NCBI GenBank assembly: GCA_016928915.1
Contig: JAFGJT010000012.1
Location: 1 to 64,000, forward strand
Origin: Candidatus Peregrinibacteria bacterium
GTDB taxonomy: Bacteria > Patescibacteriota > Gracilibacteria > UBA1369 > PNNO01
Reading direction: 5' to 3'
DNA length: 64,000 bases
Position numbers and translations under genes: made by a program
Part shown: positions 10,026 through 18,696 of the stretch, in pieces
Layout of the letters: each line of letters opens with the position of its first letter
Numbering within the stretch: the first letter of the stretch is position 1
The notes under the pieces: generated by a model
What the model was told of the DNA's origin: nothing
The model's input: only the letters and a program-made list of their open reading frames with translations
Database searches by the model: none

Positions 10026-10079
10026 AAGCCTTTAAAAAAAGCCCAAATTCAAGTATAATATATAGATAAACAAAAACAC

Positions 10080-12542
10080 ATGGATTTTCTGTTAACAACA
10101 TTACTTGGATTAATATCGGCCGGGGCTTTAGTCTCGCTTGGTTTGTTTATTTACAGAAGGCTTGTTAACTATAAAAGATCGATTAATATGGTTTTTTTAA
10201 AGATCCTTGTGCCCTTAAAAGAATCAAAAGATGACCGTGAGCGCGAGCAGGAATCACATTCAAAAAGCAGTGATTTTAAGGAAGTAATAGGAATAATGTC
10301 GCAGTTTTATCAGTCTTTGCACAGTATTTATTCGTCCGATTTTTCAAATAAATTTAAAGGGCAAAATTTTTTATCCTTTGAATATGCTGTTTTAAACAGC
10401 GAAATCAATTTTTATATTGTGTGTCCGCGGGAACTTGTTAGCCTAATTGAGAAACAGCTTACAAGTTTTTATCCTGACTGCTTTGTTGAACAGGTTGAAG
10501 ATTACAATATTTTTCAGCCCCGTTCCAAGACGGGAGGAACATACATGAAATTGTCCAAGGATTATGTTATTCCTTTCAAGACTCATACACGCCTCAATTC
10601 AGATCCGATTAACGCGATTATAAATGTACTTTCAAAATTCAAGCCGGACGAAGGGGCCGCCATCCAGATAATGGTAAGACCAAAAAAGAACGGATGGCAG
10701 AAAAAAGGCAGAAAAATGGCTGAAGGTATCTTTAACAAAAAGAACAAAAGACCCGGTTCGCCTTTTAATCCAATCACCTGGATACGCGCGTTTTTTGATA
10801 TGATGGTTAATAATGAGAAAACCGACATTGAAAAGCCCGATACGGGCAGAACCACGCCCGCGCAGGAGGAGGAAGTTAAAGCAATTGAGGAAAAGAACAC
10901 GCAATCCGGTTATGAAGCAATTATCCGCGTTATTGTGTCATCAAATTCAAAACATGAGGTAAAAACACATTTAACAAATATTAAAAGCGCTTTTGCGCAG
11001 TATTCAACCCCTGACGGAAACAGTTTTAAAGATACCAAATGGCACTCTGACAGAGAACTTGTAAAAGACTTTATTTTTAGAGGTTTTAAAAGGTCCCTTG
11101 CATATTCTCTAAAGCAAAAGATGGCGATTTTTTCATGCGATGAACTTGCCAGCCTTTTTCATGTGCCGAATATTACGTACAATAAATCATCCGTTATTGC
11201 CTGGCAAAGGTTTAAAATAGCACCCGCTCCTATTAATGTTCCCAACGAGGGTATACTGCTCGGTTATAACAAATATCGCGGCGAAACAAAAGAAATAAGA
11301 TTAAAAAACGAAGACAGATTCAGACATTTTTATGTTATCGGGCAAACCGGTACAGGTAAAAGTTCAATTCTGCAGGTTATGATAAGGCAGGATCTTGAAA
11401 ACGGAAACGGTCTTTGTATTGTTGATCCTCACGGCCAGCTTATTGAGGATATTATTCCTTTTATTCCGCGGAGCCGTGCGGATGACGTGATTTACTTTAA
11501 TCCCGCCGATCTTGAGCGACCCATCGGCATAAATGTTCTTGAAGCCGATACTCCCGAAGAAAAAGAACTTGTTGCAATGGATGCCATGAACATTATGATA
11601 AAACTTTTCGGCGAGGAGGTGTTTGGACCTAGAATCCAGGATTATTTTAGAAACGGATGTCTGACACTTCTTGAAGATCCCGAGGGAGGCGCTTTAACCG
11701 ATATGGTGCGTTTGTTTACCGATGATGAATATCAAAAACTAAAGGTGGAGCATGTTAAAAATCCTATTGTAAGATCATTCTGGGAGCATCAAATGGCCAA
11801 AACGGGCGCGCGTGAAAAACAGGAAATGATCCCCTATTTCGCCGCAAAATTCGGTCAGTTTGTTACCAACACAATGATGAGAAATATAATCGGACAGACA
11901 AAATCGAGTTTTGATTTTTCGGAAGCCATGAACAGCAAAAAAATTCTGCTTATGAATCTTTCAAAGGGCACAACCGGTGAAATCAATTCGAAACTTTTGG
12001 GCATGCTTATTGTTCAAAAGCTGCAGATGGCGGCTCTTCGCAGACAGCGCGAATCAAAAGGAGAAAGAAAAGATTTCTTTTTGTATGTTGATGAATTCCA
12101 GAACTATGTTACCGAAAGTATTGAAACTATTCTTTCCGAGGCAAGAAAGTACAGACTTGGTTTGATAATGGCGCACCAATATATTAAACAGCTTGAGGGT
12201 GAAGACGGCAAATCAAAGGTTAAAGATGCCGTGTTCGGAAATGTAGGAACAATGATGTGCTATAAAATAGGCGCTACCGATGCTGAATATATGGCAAAAG
12301 AAATGGCGCCTGTGTTTTCTGATCAGGATCTTATTAATCTTGATAAATTTAAGGCTGTAATCAAACTTTCCATAGATTCCCAGCCTTCACGTCCTTTCAG
12401 CATCACACCGGTCAACCCGTATCTTGAAAAAGGCGATACTGAAATTGCCGAAGCTATAAAACAGCTTTCGCGTTTAACATACGGACGCGAAAAATCATTT
12501 GTAGACCGCGAAATTTTAAGAAGGATCGGAGCTATTTTTTAA
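10080..12542 (+). CDS. Membrane-anchored TraD/VirD4/VirB4-like secretion ATPase
   Basis: The 820-aa protein begins with one membrane helix (LLTTLLGLISAGALVSLGLF). A roughly 400-residue N-terminal region follows, then a HerA/FtsK-type motor: Walker A GQTGTGKSS (about 420) with CIVDPHGQLIEDI just behind it, Walker B FFLYVDEFQNY (about 668), and the arginine-containing SEARKYRLGLIMAHQY segment shared by TraG/TraD coupling proteins. Families with this layout pump DNA or protein through type IV secretion or conjugation machines. No relaxase, VirB or pilin gene is adjacent, so its role here (DNA uptake, pilus or export) is open. A TATAAT -10 lies 21 bases before the start. Confidence 0.85.
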   Translation: MDFLLTTLLGLISAGALVSLGLFIYRRLVNYKRSINMVFLKILVPLKESKDDREREQESHSKSSDFKEVIGIMSQFYQSLHSIYSSDFSNKFKGQNFLSFEYAVLNSEINFYIVCPRELVSLIEKQLTSFYPDCFVEQVEDYNIFQPRSKTGGTYMKLSKDYVIPFKTHTRLNSDPINAIINVLSKFKPDEGAAIQIMVRPKKNGWQKKGRKMAEGIFNKKNKRPGSPFNPITWIRAFFDMMVNNEKTDIEKPDTGRTTPAQEEEVKAIEEKNTQSGYEAIIRVIVSSNSKHEVKTHLTNIKSAFAQYSTPDGNSFKDTKWHSDRELVKDFIFRGFKRSLAYSLKQKMAIFSCDELASLFHVPNITYNKSSVIAWQRFKIAPAPINVPNEGILLGYNKYRGETKEIRLKNEDRFRHFYVIGQTGTGKSSILQVMIRQDLENGNGLCIVDPHGQLIEDIIPFIPRSRADDVIYFNPADLERPIGINVLEADTPEEKELVAMDAMNIMIKLFGEEVFGPRIQDYFRNGCLTLLEDPEGGALTDMVRLFTDDEYQKLKVEHVKNPIVRSFWEHQMAKTGAREKQEMIPYFAAKFGQFVTNTMMRNIIGQTKSSFDFSEAMNSKKILLMNLSKGTTGEINSKLLGMLIVQKLQMAALRRQRESKGERKDFFLYVDEFQNYVTESIETILSEARKYRLGLIMAHQYIKQLEGEDGKSKVKDAVFGNVGTMMCYKIGATDAEYMAKEMAPVFSDQDLINLDKFKAVIKLSIDSQPSRPFSITPVNPYLEKGDTEIAEAIKQLSRLTYGREKSFVDREILRRIGAIF

Positions 12543-12665
12543 ACAGTCCCAACTAATTTATATAATCACACAAGATTAAGTGGCTTTTGTCTATTCGTCA
12601 TGCATGAAAAAAAGTTGGTTTTGTGGCATAATGTAAAGATAAAAAAATAAAAAACAAACATAAAA

Positions 12666-14354
12666 ATGGTTACAATAAACAACAATTTTTATCATTATTA
12701 CAAACAGGTTAAATTAATATTCCTTATTGCACTTGGAATCATTAGTTTTTTTGCATTGTTTAAAACCGCGTATTCATCCTATCAGCAGACGTTTACAATT
12801 TCCGCATATTATTCCCCTCTTCCGGGGCAAACGCGTTACGTTACCGGCAGCTACGAAGGCGACATAAGATTAAACGGAAATGGCGTACATAGCGCTGACG
12901 GAACACAGGTGTATCCGGGAATGATTGCTGCGCCGTCCTCATATGCGTTCGGCACCAAAATGAATATACCGGGAATTGGAATTGTAGCTGTTCACGACCG
13001 CGGAGGCGCAATTGTGCACGCAGGTCAGAGAGGCCATGCTTATGACAGGCTTGATGTTTGGATGGGATACGGCGATCAGGGGCTGTCACGCGCTTTAACC
13101 TGGGGAAAAAGAACGGTAAATGTTACAGTTTACGGAATTGACCCTAATATCAAAGAAAATGTTTATCTTGAGGGATTCAGCATAGCTGAAAAATTTGTAC
13201 AAAATATTATCGTCAAGCAAAAAGTTTTCACACAGGATCTGTGGTACGGTGTTTCAGGCGACAGAGTGGGAACACTGCAGGATTATTTAAGGGAGCTGGG
13301 TTACTATCAGGGCAAATCGGATAAATATTTCGGCGATGAAGTTTATAAAGCACTGCTCGCGTTCCAAATAGATCAGGGAATTGTTGACAGCGAACAGGAA
13401 TTCGGAGCTGGCTTTTTTGGCCCGCAGACAAGATCAAAAATAGAAGCTGTGTTTGAAAAAAGGAAAAAAGATATTCTCCCGGTAAGTAATCTTGGAAAGA
13501 ATGATGCGGGAGATGAAGTAAAAAAACTGCAGGAAGCTCTAAAAAAACTTGGATTCGATGTTGAAGTTACCGGAATTTATGATGAGCAGACTATTGAGGC
13601 GGTTTTTGAATTTCAAAAAGAAAATCAGATTATTGATCACGAAGAAGATCTTGGAGCAGGCTTTTTTGGCCCCAAAACATTTGCCAAACTCTCAGAAAAA
13701 CTTGCTTCATTTTACGAAGATACAATAAATGACTCTAACAGCACTCCGATTGTAAAAGTTTCGTATACGGCTTTTACTAAAGATTTAAATCCCGGTGACA
13801 GCGGGGATGAAGTAAAAATGCTTCAGCAGGAATTAACAAACATGAACCTGTTCAGAACATCAATAACCGGATATTACGGTGATGTAACAAAAAATGCTGT
13901 ATTTAAATATCAGCAGAAAAAAGGCATTGTTGAAAATACAAATTCTTCCGGATCCGGAGTGTTTGGACCTAAAACGCGTGATTCTTTAAATCAGATTATA
14001 GGCTACAGGGCAAACAACAAAGTTCTTATAGCGGCCAAAACCGAAACATTCAACCAAGCAAAACCTGTAATAATCGCAGAAAATACGGCTGACGCAACAA
14101 CAGATACACATTCATCAATATTTGCCTTTGATTTAAGCCTTGGAAGTACGGGGCAGCAGGTTGCGCTTTTACAAGAACAACTTAAAAAACTTGGATTCTA
14201 TAAAAGCGGCATAACAACTACTTATTTTGGTGAAATTACAAAAGAAGCCGTAATAGCTTTCCAAATAGCCAAGGGTGTAATTGCAGGGGAAAATGATGAA
14301 GGTGCAGGTATTGTAGGTCCGCAAACAAGAGAGATTTTAAATTCACTTATTTAA
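12666..14354 (+). CDS. Secreted 3D-domain protein with four peptidoglycan-binding repeats
   Basis: After an N-terminal membrane segment or signal anchor (KLIFLIALGIISFFALF) comes a 3D domain (about 45-155) with SADGTQVYPGMIAAPSSYAFGT-like sequence and the three-Asp signature parts VHDRGG and YDRLDVWMGYG, as in MltA/RpfB-type cell-wall enzymes. Four PG_binding_1 repeats follow at about 190-255, 275-345, 370-440 and 495-560. Each has a VxxLQxxLxxLGfY-like helix and ends in GxGxFGPxTR. The protein likely acts outside the membrane on or bound to peptidoglycan; lytic activity is inferred from the 3D family. The neighbouring M23-SLH gene suggests a shared cell-wall role. Confidence 0.85.
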   Translation: MVTINNNFYHYYKQVKLIFLIALGIISFFALFKTAYSSYQQTFTISAYYSPLPGQTRYVTGSYEGDIRLNGNGVHSADGTQVYPGMIAAPSSYAFGTKMNIPGIGIVAVHDRGGAIVHAGQRGHAYDRLDVWMGYGDQGLSRALTWGKRTVNVTVYGIDPNIKENVYLEGFSIAEKFVQNIIVKQKVFTQDLWYGVSGDRVGTLQDYLRELGYYQGKSDKYFGDEVYKALLAFQIDQGIVDSEQEFGAGFFGPQTRSKIEAVFEKRKKDILPVSNLGKNDAGDEVKKLQEALKKLGFDVEVTGIYDEQTIEAVFEFQKENQIIDHEEDLGAGFFGPKTFAKLSEKLASFYEDTINDSNSTPIVKVSYTAFTKDLNPGDSGDEVKMLQQELTNMNLFRTSITGYYGDVTKNAVFKYQQKKGIVENTNSSGSGVFGPKTRDSLNQIIGYRANNKVLIAAKTETFNQAKPVIIAENTADATTDTHSSIFAFDLSLGSTGQQVALLQEQLKKLGFYKSGITTTYFGEITKEAVIAFQIAKGVIAGENDEGAGIVGPQTREILNSLI

Positions 14355-14960
14355 TTATTTGATATCCTCCGGCCGCATTTTGATTTTTTTAAAAATTTCA
14401 CGTTCCATTTGAAAATAGCACCTATGAATCATTTTTTGTTTCTCTAAATTTTCCTTTTTCGGATTATATCGTTTTTCCCCGTCAGAAAAGCGTTTTTTAA
14501 GGCTCACAATTTTACTGTGCAGAACCCGCTTATCAGCATATGTTGTGATTTTCTCCTCAAGTGTAACGGGTATAAACTGTTTTTCGCAGACAGCATCAAA
14601 CTTATGTTTTCTTACCATGAGCGCGATTTTATTTTCTCCTATTGATTTTAGATATGTATAAGCAGCTATTGCATGATCTACGTTTCCGTATTCCTTTTTC
14701 AGCCTGTTCCAAACGGCAATATCTTTTTTAGATGCATTTTTACAAAGACTTTTATATGCAGCCCCCCTGATATCTAAAATTTTAAACAGATCATGCAGTA
14801 ATGCCGCGCAAACAACCCGGTTTTTATTGATTTTAATATGTTTCTTTTTATATTCATCGCAAATTAAGCCGGCCGTATATGCAACTTGTTTTGTGTGGTC
14901 GACGATATGATCCGGAAGGCGCATTTTTTTAAGCAAAGCAATTGCTTTTTTAACAGTCAT
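14355..14960 (-). CDS. HD-domain phosphohydrolase-like protein
   Basis: The 201-aa protein has an HD-type metal-binding core: HIVDHTKQVAYTAGLI, then AALLHDLFKI (the HD pair) and DHAIAAYTYL, with ITTYADKRV contributing the final Asp. HD proteins hydrolyse phosphate esters of nucleotides such as (p)ppGpp, cyclic dinucleotides or dNTPs. Nothing in the sequence fixes the substrate. It overlaps tsaE by 11 bases, so the two form an operon transcribed leftward, and it ends exactly where the 3D-domain gene ends. It could be a small YqeK-like or tRNA-related HD enzyme, but I cannot show that. Confidence 0.75.
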   Translation of the reverse strand: MTVKKAIALLKKMRLPDHIVDHTKQVAYTAGLICDEYKKKHIKINKNRVVCAALLHDLFKILDIRGAAYKSLCKNASKKDIAVWNRLKKEYGNVDHAIAAYTYLKSIGENKIALMVRKHKFDAVCEKQFIPVTLEEKITTYADKRVLHSKIVSLKKRFSDGEKRYNPKKENLEKQKMIHRCYFQMEREIFKKIKMRPEDIK

Positions 14961-15408
14961 CTTGCCTTATGGTTATTTTTCTTTTGTTTCTTCCGCATAC
15001 ATCAAGTTTAATTTCCGTGGATTTTTTTGGCAGAATATGTTCGATTTTTTCAGGCCATTCAATCAGCACAACATTATCCCCTTTTTCAATAATTTCAATT
15101 ATTTCATTAAGAACCGGCTCATCAGCATCCTCTAAACGATAAAAATCGAAATGATAAACATTAAAACCTTTACCTTTATATTCCCTGAGATATGTATATG
15201 TGGGACTTTTAACTGTATTCCCGTCTATACCCAGTGCTTCAGCCAAAAATCTGGCAAAAACGGTTTTGCCCGCGCCAAGCTCGCCTTTTAAACGCACAAT
15301 ACTGCCCCCCCGCATGTTTTTTTTGATTATTTCGGCAAATTGATATGCGGCTTTTTTGGTATCTTTTAAAGAAAAACTGATTATTTCTTTCATTGATTTA
15401 ACGGTCAT
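14950..15408 (-). CDS. tsaE: tRNA N6-adenosine threonylcarbamoyltransferase ATPase TsaE
   Basis: TsaE is the small P-loop ATPase that works with TsaB and TsaD to make t6A37 in tRNAs decoding ANN codons. The Walker A is GELGAGKTVFARF (about 42-54), followed by the family segments SPTYTYLREY and VYHFDFYRL and the IEWPEK motif near the C terminus. The length of 152 aa is normal. An alternative start at MKEIISF five codons later is possible. The -35 of the divergent M23-SLH promoter lies inside the first codons of this gene. Co-transcription with the HD gene is likely from the 11-base overlap. Confidence 0.93.
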   Translation of the reverse strand: MTVKSMKEIISFSLKDTKKAAYQFAEIIKKNMRGGSIVRLKGELGAGKTVFARFLAEALGIDGNTVKSPTYTYLREYKGKGFNVYHFDFYRLEDADEPVLNEIIEIIEKGDNVVLIEWPEKIEHILPKKSTEIKLDVCGRNKRKITIRQDDC

Positions 15409-15421
15409 TTTTTGGTATAAT
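15393..15421 (+). promoter_or_regulatory. Promoter of the M23-SLH gene
   Basis: TTGATT, 17 bases and TATAAT lie 29 bases before the ATG at 15451. The -35 overlaps the 5' end of divergent tsaE. Confidence 0.65.
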
Positions 15422-15450
15422 AATATATCTAAAACTAAATAAAAACAAAA

Positions 15451-17385
15451 ATGAAAAATAAGAAGAAAAACAATCTTTATTATACTTTAAAATTGTGCCT
15501 TGTCTGGAGCGCGATGCTGCTTTTTATGACGCTTGCCGTTTATCTTGTTCAGCAAAACGCGTACCACTTTCAGGCAAGCGTGATTCCAACCACACAGGCG
15601 CCGCCTTACGACGGTCTTTCGATGCCTATTTTAAAAGCTCCCAACTGGGTTGCGTTAACTTCCTCCGAAAGAAGCTTAACATACAGTCAGCTGCCCACAT
15701 CAAAAATAATGAATATTCCGGTGTACGATCCGATAAAATTAAAAACCCCAATGGACACATTAAAATGGGGAAATGCCGCGCATGAAGCGATAATCAACAT
15801 GAAAGTGACTTATTCGGTTCCGTATATGGGTAATTATACTCTTGATAATATTGAATACGCAGGAGGTCATCTTGCGGTTGATATTAAAATTCCTACGGGA
15901 ACCCCTGTTTTTGCCATAGGCAACGGAATTGTCACAAAAACCCAGGAGCTTTCAAGCGGCTTTGGAAATCATCTTGTTATAGAACATAAAAATTTTCCTT
16001 CTTATGAGAACGAAAATATTAAAACTACATATTACTCAAGTTACAGCCATTTAAGCCAGATACTCGTGACAGAGGGCAAAGTTGTTAAACGCGGCGAGCT
16101 TATAGGTTATTCAGGAGCTTCCGGGCTCGCAACGACACCTCATCTGCATTTCCAGATAGATAAATCCACAGCTCCATGGCATCCTTACTGGCATTTTACA
16201 ACTAAAGAAGCCTCTGATGCGGGTTTTAATTTTACTCAGGCTATCAATGCCGGATTTAATAAAGATGTTGCGCTTGCCAACACAATTAATCCAATAACAT
16301 ACATTCAAAAATACAACGGAGTGACTGTTGCGGCCGACACAACAACAACCAGCCAAACAACTTCAACTTCATCCTCAACATCAACAACTTCAACGACAAC
16401 AACAACAACATCATCATCATCTTCTTCTTCCACCGGCACAACTTCAACAGGTGCGAATACCAGTACTGCTTCCAGTTCTAATCTTCCTGCAACCGAAGGC
16501 TATGTTTATTTTGATATCCGGGGAGATAATTCATTTATACCGGGTGAAAAAATCGAAATTACCATTATTGCGCAGGATCGTAAGGGAAATTTAATTAAGG
16601 ATTATGTGCCTCCTTCTCCAGTAAGGTTTGATAAGATGCAGGGTGGTTTTGTATTCACAAACAACAAACTTTACGCTAAAGATTTTATTAACGGTGTTGC
16701 AACTATAACAATCACACCGCAAAACGAAAATCCAATACAGTTTATGGTGGCAACCGATACGGTTATGGTTGAAAGCCAGATTATGTATCCCGGAGTTTTT
16801 GTTGATATTTCAAAAGCCCATCCGAATTTTCAGGCAATTAGTTTTTTACAGCGAGAAGGTGTAATCGCGGGTTATTCCGACGGCTCATTCAGGCCCGATC
16901 AAAAAATTTCACGCGTTGAAGTATTAAAATTGATTTTGGAGGGAATAAAGGTCGATCTGGATAATGTAAGAAACCTGCCATATACTGATACCGATGTTTC
17001 AGCATGGTATGCAAAATACCTTGCAACAGCCGTTAATCTTGAAATCGTAGCGGGTTATCCCGATAAAACGTTCAGGCCCAATGAAACAGTAAACAAGGTT
17101 GAATTTTTAAAAATGCTTGTTGAGGCTATGAATGTGGATATCAATCCGGAAGTATCGGAATTTATTTATACGGATATTGATGAAAAAGCCTGGTATGCGC
17201 CTTATGTGCAATTTGCCATAGAAAAAAATATTTTTACAATCGAAGGAACAAAATTTAATCCAATACAACAAATGCAGCGAGCTGATGTTGCAGAAGCGAT
17301 TTACAGAATTCAACTTATCGCCAAAACGGGGGCTAAAGCTTTCACGGCTGATCTACATGAACAAGCTATTGCAGGTATTTATTAG
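15451..17385 (+). CDS. Surface M23 peptidase-like protein with SLH domains
   Basis: An N-terminal signal anchor (LKLCLVWSAMLLFMTLAVYL) leads to an M23/LytM fold at about 110-235. The zinc ligands are visible as GGHLAVD and HLHFQ, with GNGIVTKTQEL and GYSGASG between them, so endopeptidase activity on peptidoglycan crosslinks is plausible. A long Ser/Thr-only linker (about 290-345, encoded by ACA/TCA runs) is followed by an Ig-like segment. Three SLH domains at the C terminus begin FVDISKAHPNF, YTDTDVSAWYA and YTDIDEKAWYA; the first two keep the GYxDxxFRP motif and the third is degenerate. SLH domains bind pyruvylated cell-wall polymer, which links this gene to the csaB-like gene at 54987. Confidence 0.88.
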   Translation: MKNKKKNNLYYTLKLCLVWSAMLLFMTLAVYLVQQNAYHFQASVIPTTQAPPYDGLSMPILKAPNWVALTSSERSLTYSQLPTSKIMNIPVYDPIKLKTPMDTLKWGNAAHEAIINMKVTYSVPYMGNYTLDNIEYAGGHLAVDIKIPTGTPVFAIGNGIVTKTQELSSGFGNHLVIEHKNFPSYENENIKTTYYSSYSHLSQILVTEGKVVKRGELIGYSGASGLATTPHLHFQIDKSTAPWHPYWHFTTKEASDAGFNFTQAINAGFNKDVALANTINPITYIQKYNGVTVAADTTTTSQTTSTSSSTSTTSTTTTTTSSSSSSSTGTTSTGANTSTASSSNLPATEGYVYFDIRGDNSFIPGEKIEITIIAQDRKGNLIKDYVPPSPVRFDKMQGGFVFTNNKLYAKDFINGVATITITPQNENPIQFMVATDTVMVESQIMYPGVFVDISKAHPNFQAISFLQREGVIAGYSDGSFRPDQKISRVEVLKLILEGIKVDLDNVRNLPYTDTDVSAWYAKYLATAVNLEIVAGYPDKTFRPNETVNKVEFLKMLVEAMNVDINPEVSEFIYTDIDEKAWYAPYVQFAIEKNIFTIEGTKFNPIQQMQRADVAEAIYRIQLIAKTGAKAFTADLHEQAIAGIY

Positions 17386-17423
17386 GTGTAGTAAAGTTTG
17401 AAAGAATTTAATATTTGATTGAT

Positions 17424-18203
17424 ATGCAGGAAACACCCAAAGAACAGCCAAATGAAGTTTCTGATATTTTTAAAAAGCAGGAACCTTCCGAACAAAAAGA
17501 ACAAACGCAAAAACCATTAAACGAAGAAAAGCCGGTTGCACCTGAAAAAGGCGGAAAGTTTTTAACTTTTGTTCTTGATCTTGCATTAAACCTTTTAATT
17601 GTTTTCGGTCTTGTTTATATAATTCAAACATTTATTGCATCTCCTTTTAAGGTTTTCGGACCTTCGATGTGCGATACTCTCAACAATCTTAACAATGAAT
17701 GCCAGCAGGGCTACGGTGAATATATAATTGTTAACAAACTTATTTATAAAGATTTCTTTGGATGGAGTTTAAGCCAGCCGGACCGCGGGGATATTATTGT
17801 TTTTCATCCTCCTCATACACAGGAACAATTTTACATAAAAAGAATCATCGGAATTCCCGGTGATACAATCAAATTAATCGATGGAAATGTTTTTTTGTTT
17901 AATGAAGATTACCCGACCGGATATGAACTGCCCGAGGAATATTTAAATGAAAACAATAAAGGAAAGACCAACCCATCAACAAACCGGGAAACTTCTTTTT
18001 CTGTACCTGACGACCAGTACTTTGTTTTAGGAGATAACCGCAACGAAAGCACCGATTCGAGAAGCTGCTTTAGGGATGCTTTTCAGGGTGGCTGCAGAGG
18101 CGAAGAGGCTTACTTTTTACCGCGTGCAAATATTGAAGGCAAAGCATGGGTGGTTTTATGGCCGCTAAATCATATCAGAGTTTTACCTCAGGCTGATTAC
18201 TGA
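17424..18203 (+). CDS. lepB: Signal peptidase I
   Basis: Signal peptidase I removes Sec/Tat signal peptides at the outer face of the membrane. After a disordered Glu/Pro/Lys-rich tail of about 40 residues comes one membrane helix (LALNLLIVFGLVYIIQTFI). The catalytic Ser is in GPSMCDTL, the catalytic Lys in FYIKRIIGIPGD, and the family box GDNRNESTDSR follows. The region between boxes carries a small insert with Cys residues (NECQQGYGEY, FRDAFQGGCRG). The ORF track uses a TTG at 17415; the ATG three codons later is preferred. It follows the M23-SLH gene after about 40 bases and may be co-transcribed. Confidence 0.94.
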   Translation: MQETPKEQPNEVSDIFKKQEPSEQKEQTQKPLNEEKPVAPEKGGKFLTFVLDLALNLLIVFGLVYIIQTFIASPFKVFGPSMCDTLNNLNNECQQGYGEYIIVNKLIYKDFFGWSLSQPDRGDIIVFHPPHTQEQFYIKRIIGIPGDTIKLIDGNVFLFNEDYPTGYELPEEYLNENNKGKTNPSTNRETSFSVPDDQYFVLGDNRNESTDSRSCFRDAFQGGCRGEEAYFLPRANIEGKAWVVLWPLNHIRVLPQADY

Positions 18204-18239
18204 ACATAATAATTAAATTTACCTATCGACAATTTGTTG

Positions 18240-18268
18240 TTGACAAAATTGCTTTTTTGACGTAATCT
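18240..18268 (+). promoter_or_regulatory. Promoter-like TTGACA-N17-TAATCT
   Basis: A good sigma-70-type pair lies in the lepB downstream spacer and would give a leader of about 420 bases for the gene at 18697. The spacer sequence also forms a near-inverted repeat with GTCAAAAAGCA about 20 bases downstream. Confidence 0.5.
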
Positions 18269-18329
18269 TTACGCCTTATTTTGATTTTGTCAAAAAGCAT
18301 GATTGTGTTCAAGTTAAAAATTGGATTTA

Positions 18330-18358
18330 TTGTAAGGCCGTTTAGCTAATTGTGTTAT
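18330..18358 (+). promoter_or_regulatory. Second promoter-like TTGTAA-N17-TGTTAT
   Basis: This pair ends about 40 bases before the 99-base hairpin. The stretch in between contains TTCTTTGAAAA, a string often seen in rRNA-operon leaders. It could drive a small RNA containing the hairpin. Confidence 0.35.
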
Positions 18359-18400
18359 ACCTAAATGGTTTTTTGTTCTTTGAAAATCAGGATAAAAAAG

Positions 18401-18499
18401 CACAGAGAATGTTCTGCTCAGACTGCGACCTAAAGCCGGTCCGGGTTTTATATAATCTGCATCCCGAGTCTTTAGTCGCGGGCAGAACTATTCTCTGTG
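18401..18499 (+). ncRNA. Candidate structured RNA / long imperfect hairpin H1
   Basis: CACAGAGAAT pairs with ATTCTCTGTG (10 bp). Then GTTCTGC pairs with GCAGAAC (7 bp), GCGA with TCGC, CTAAAG with CTTTAG and CGGG with CCCG, closing a loop of about 17 bases. About 31 of roughly 40 positions per arm pair, with short internal bulges. It is not a terminator, having no T-tract. I found no match to the 4.5S/SRP tip, tmRNA or RNase P elements I know. It could be a small RNA, a leader element of the gene at 18697 or a DNA-level recombination hairpin. Confidence 0.5.
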
Positions 18500-18507
18500 T
18501 CTGTAAG
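18496..18507 (+). repeat. Left inverted repeat of GC-rich unit 1
   Basis: TGTGTCTGTAAG here is repeated in reverse complement at 20173-20184, on the other side of the GC-rich gene. Its first bases overlap the 3' arm of hairpin H1. Confidence 0.5.
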
Positions 18508-18682
18508 TAATAATATTTGAAGGAAGATTATGCCTGCGGCTTAATAATTAATATTAACTCTGCCGCGGGTTTTAAAAATAACTTTGATAGAGGCAAATCA
18601 GCGGCGGATCAGAGACCCCGTCGCTTAAGATTCCCAATCACGGAACAACCACAACATCCCCCTGTTGGTCTCTAAAAGGGGG

Positions 18683-18690
18683 AAGGAGGA
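18683..18690 (+). promoter_or_regulatory. Strong Shine-Dalgarno AAGGAGGA
   Basis: It is placed 6 bases before the ATG at 18697. Ordinary genes in this window lack such a site. Confidence 0.85.
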
Positions 18691-18696
18691 ATTGAG

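Larger units (their letters stand above)
18204..18696 (+). other. Noncoding 493-bp region between lepB and the first GC-rich gene
   Basis: No protein gene is visible. The region holds two promoter-like pairs, a 99-base hairpin (18401-18499), one copy of a 12-bp inverted repeat (18496-18507), a short inverted repeat AGAGACC/GGTCTCT (about 18612-18677) and, at its end, a strong SD. Composition changes from AT-rich to GC-rich along its length. Confidence 0.75.

Noticed and set aside
18401-18499. H1 as integron attC site or as 4.5S/SRP RNA
   Set aside because: No RYYYAAC/GTTRRRY core boxes at its ends and no GGAA-tetraloop SRP tip are visible, and no integrase lies nearby.
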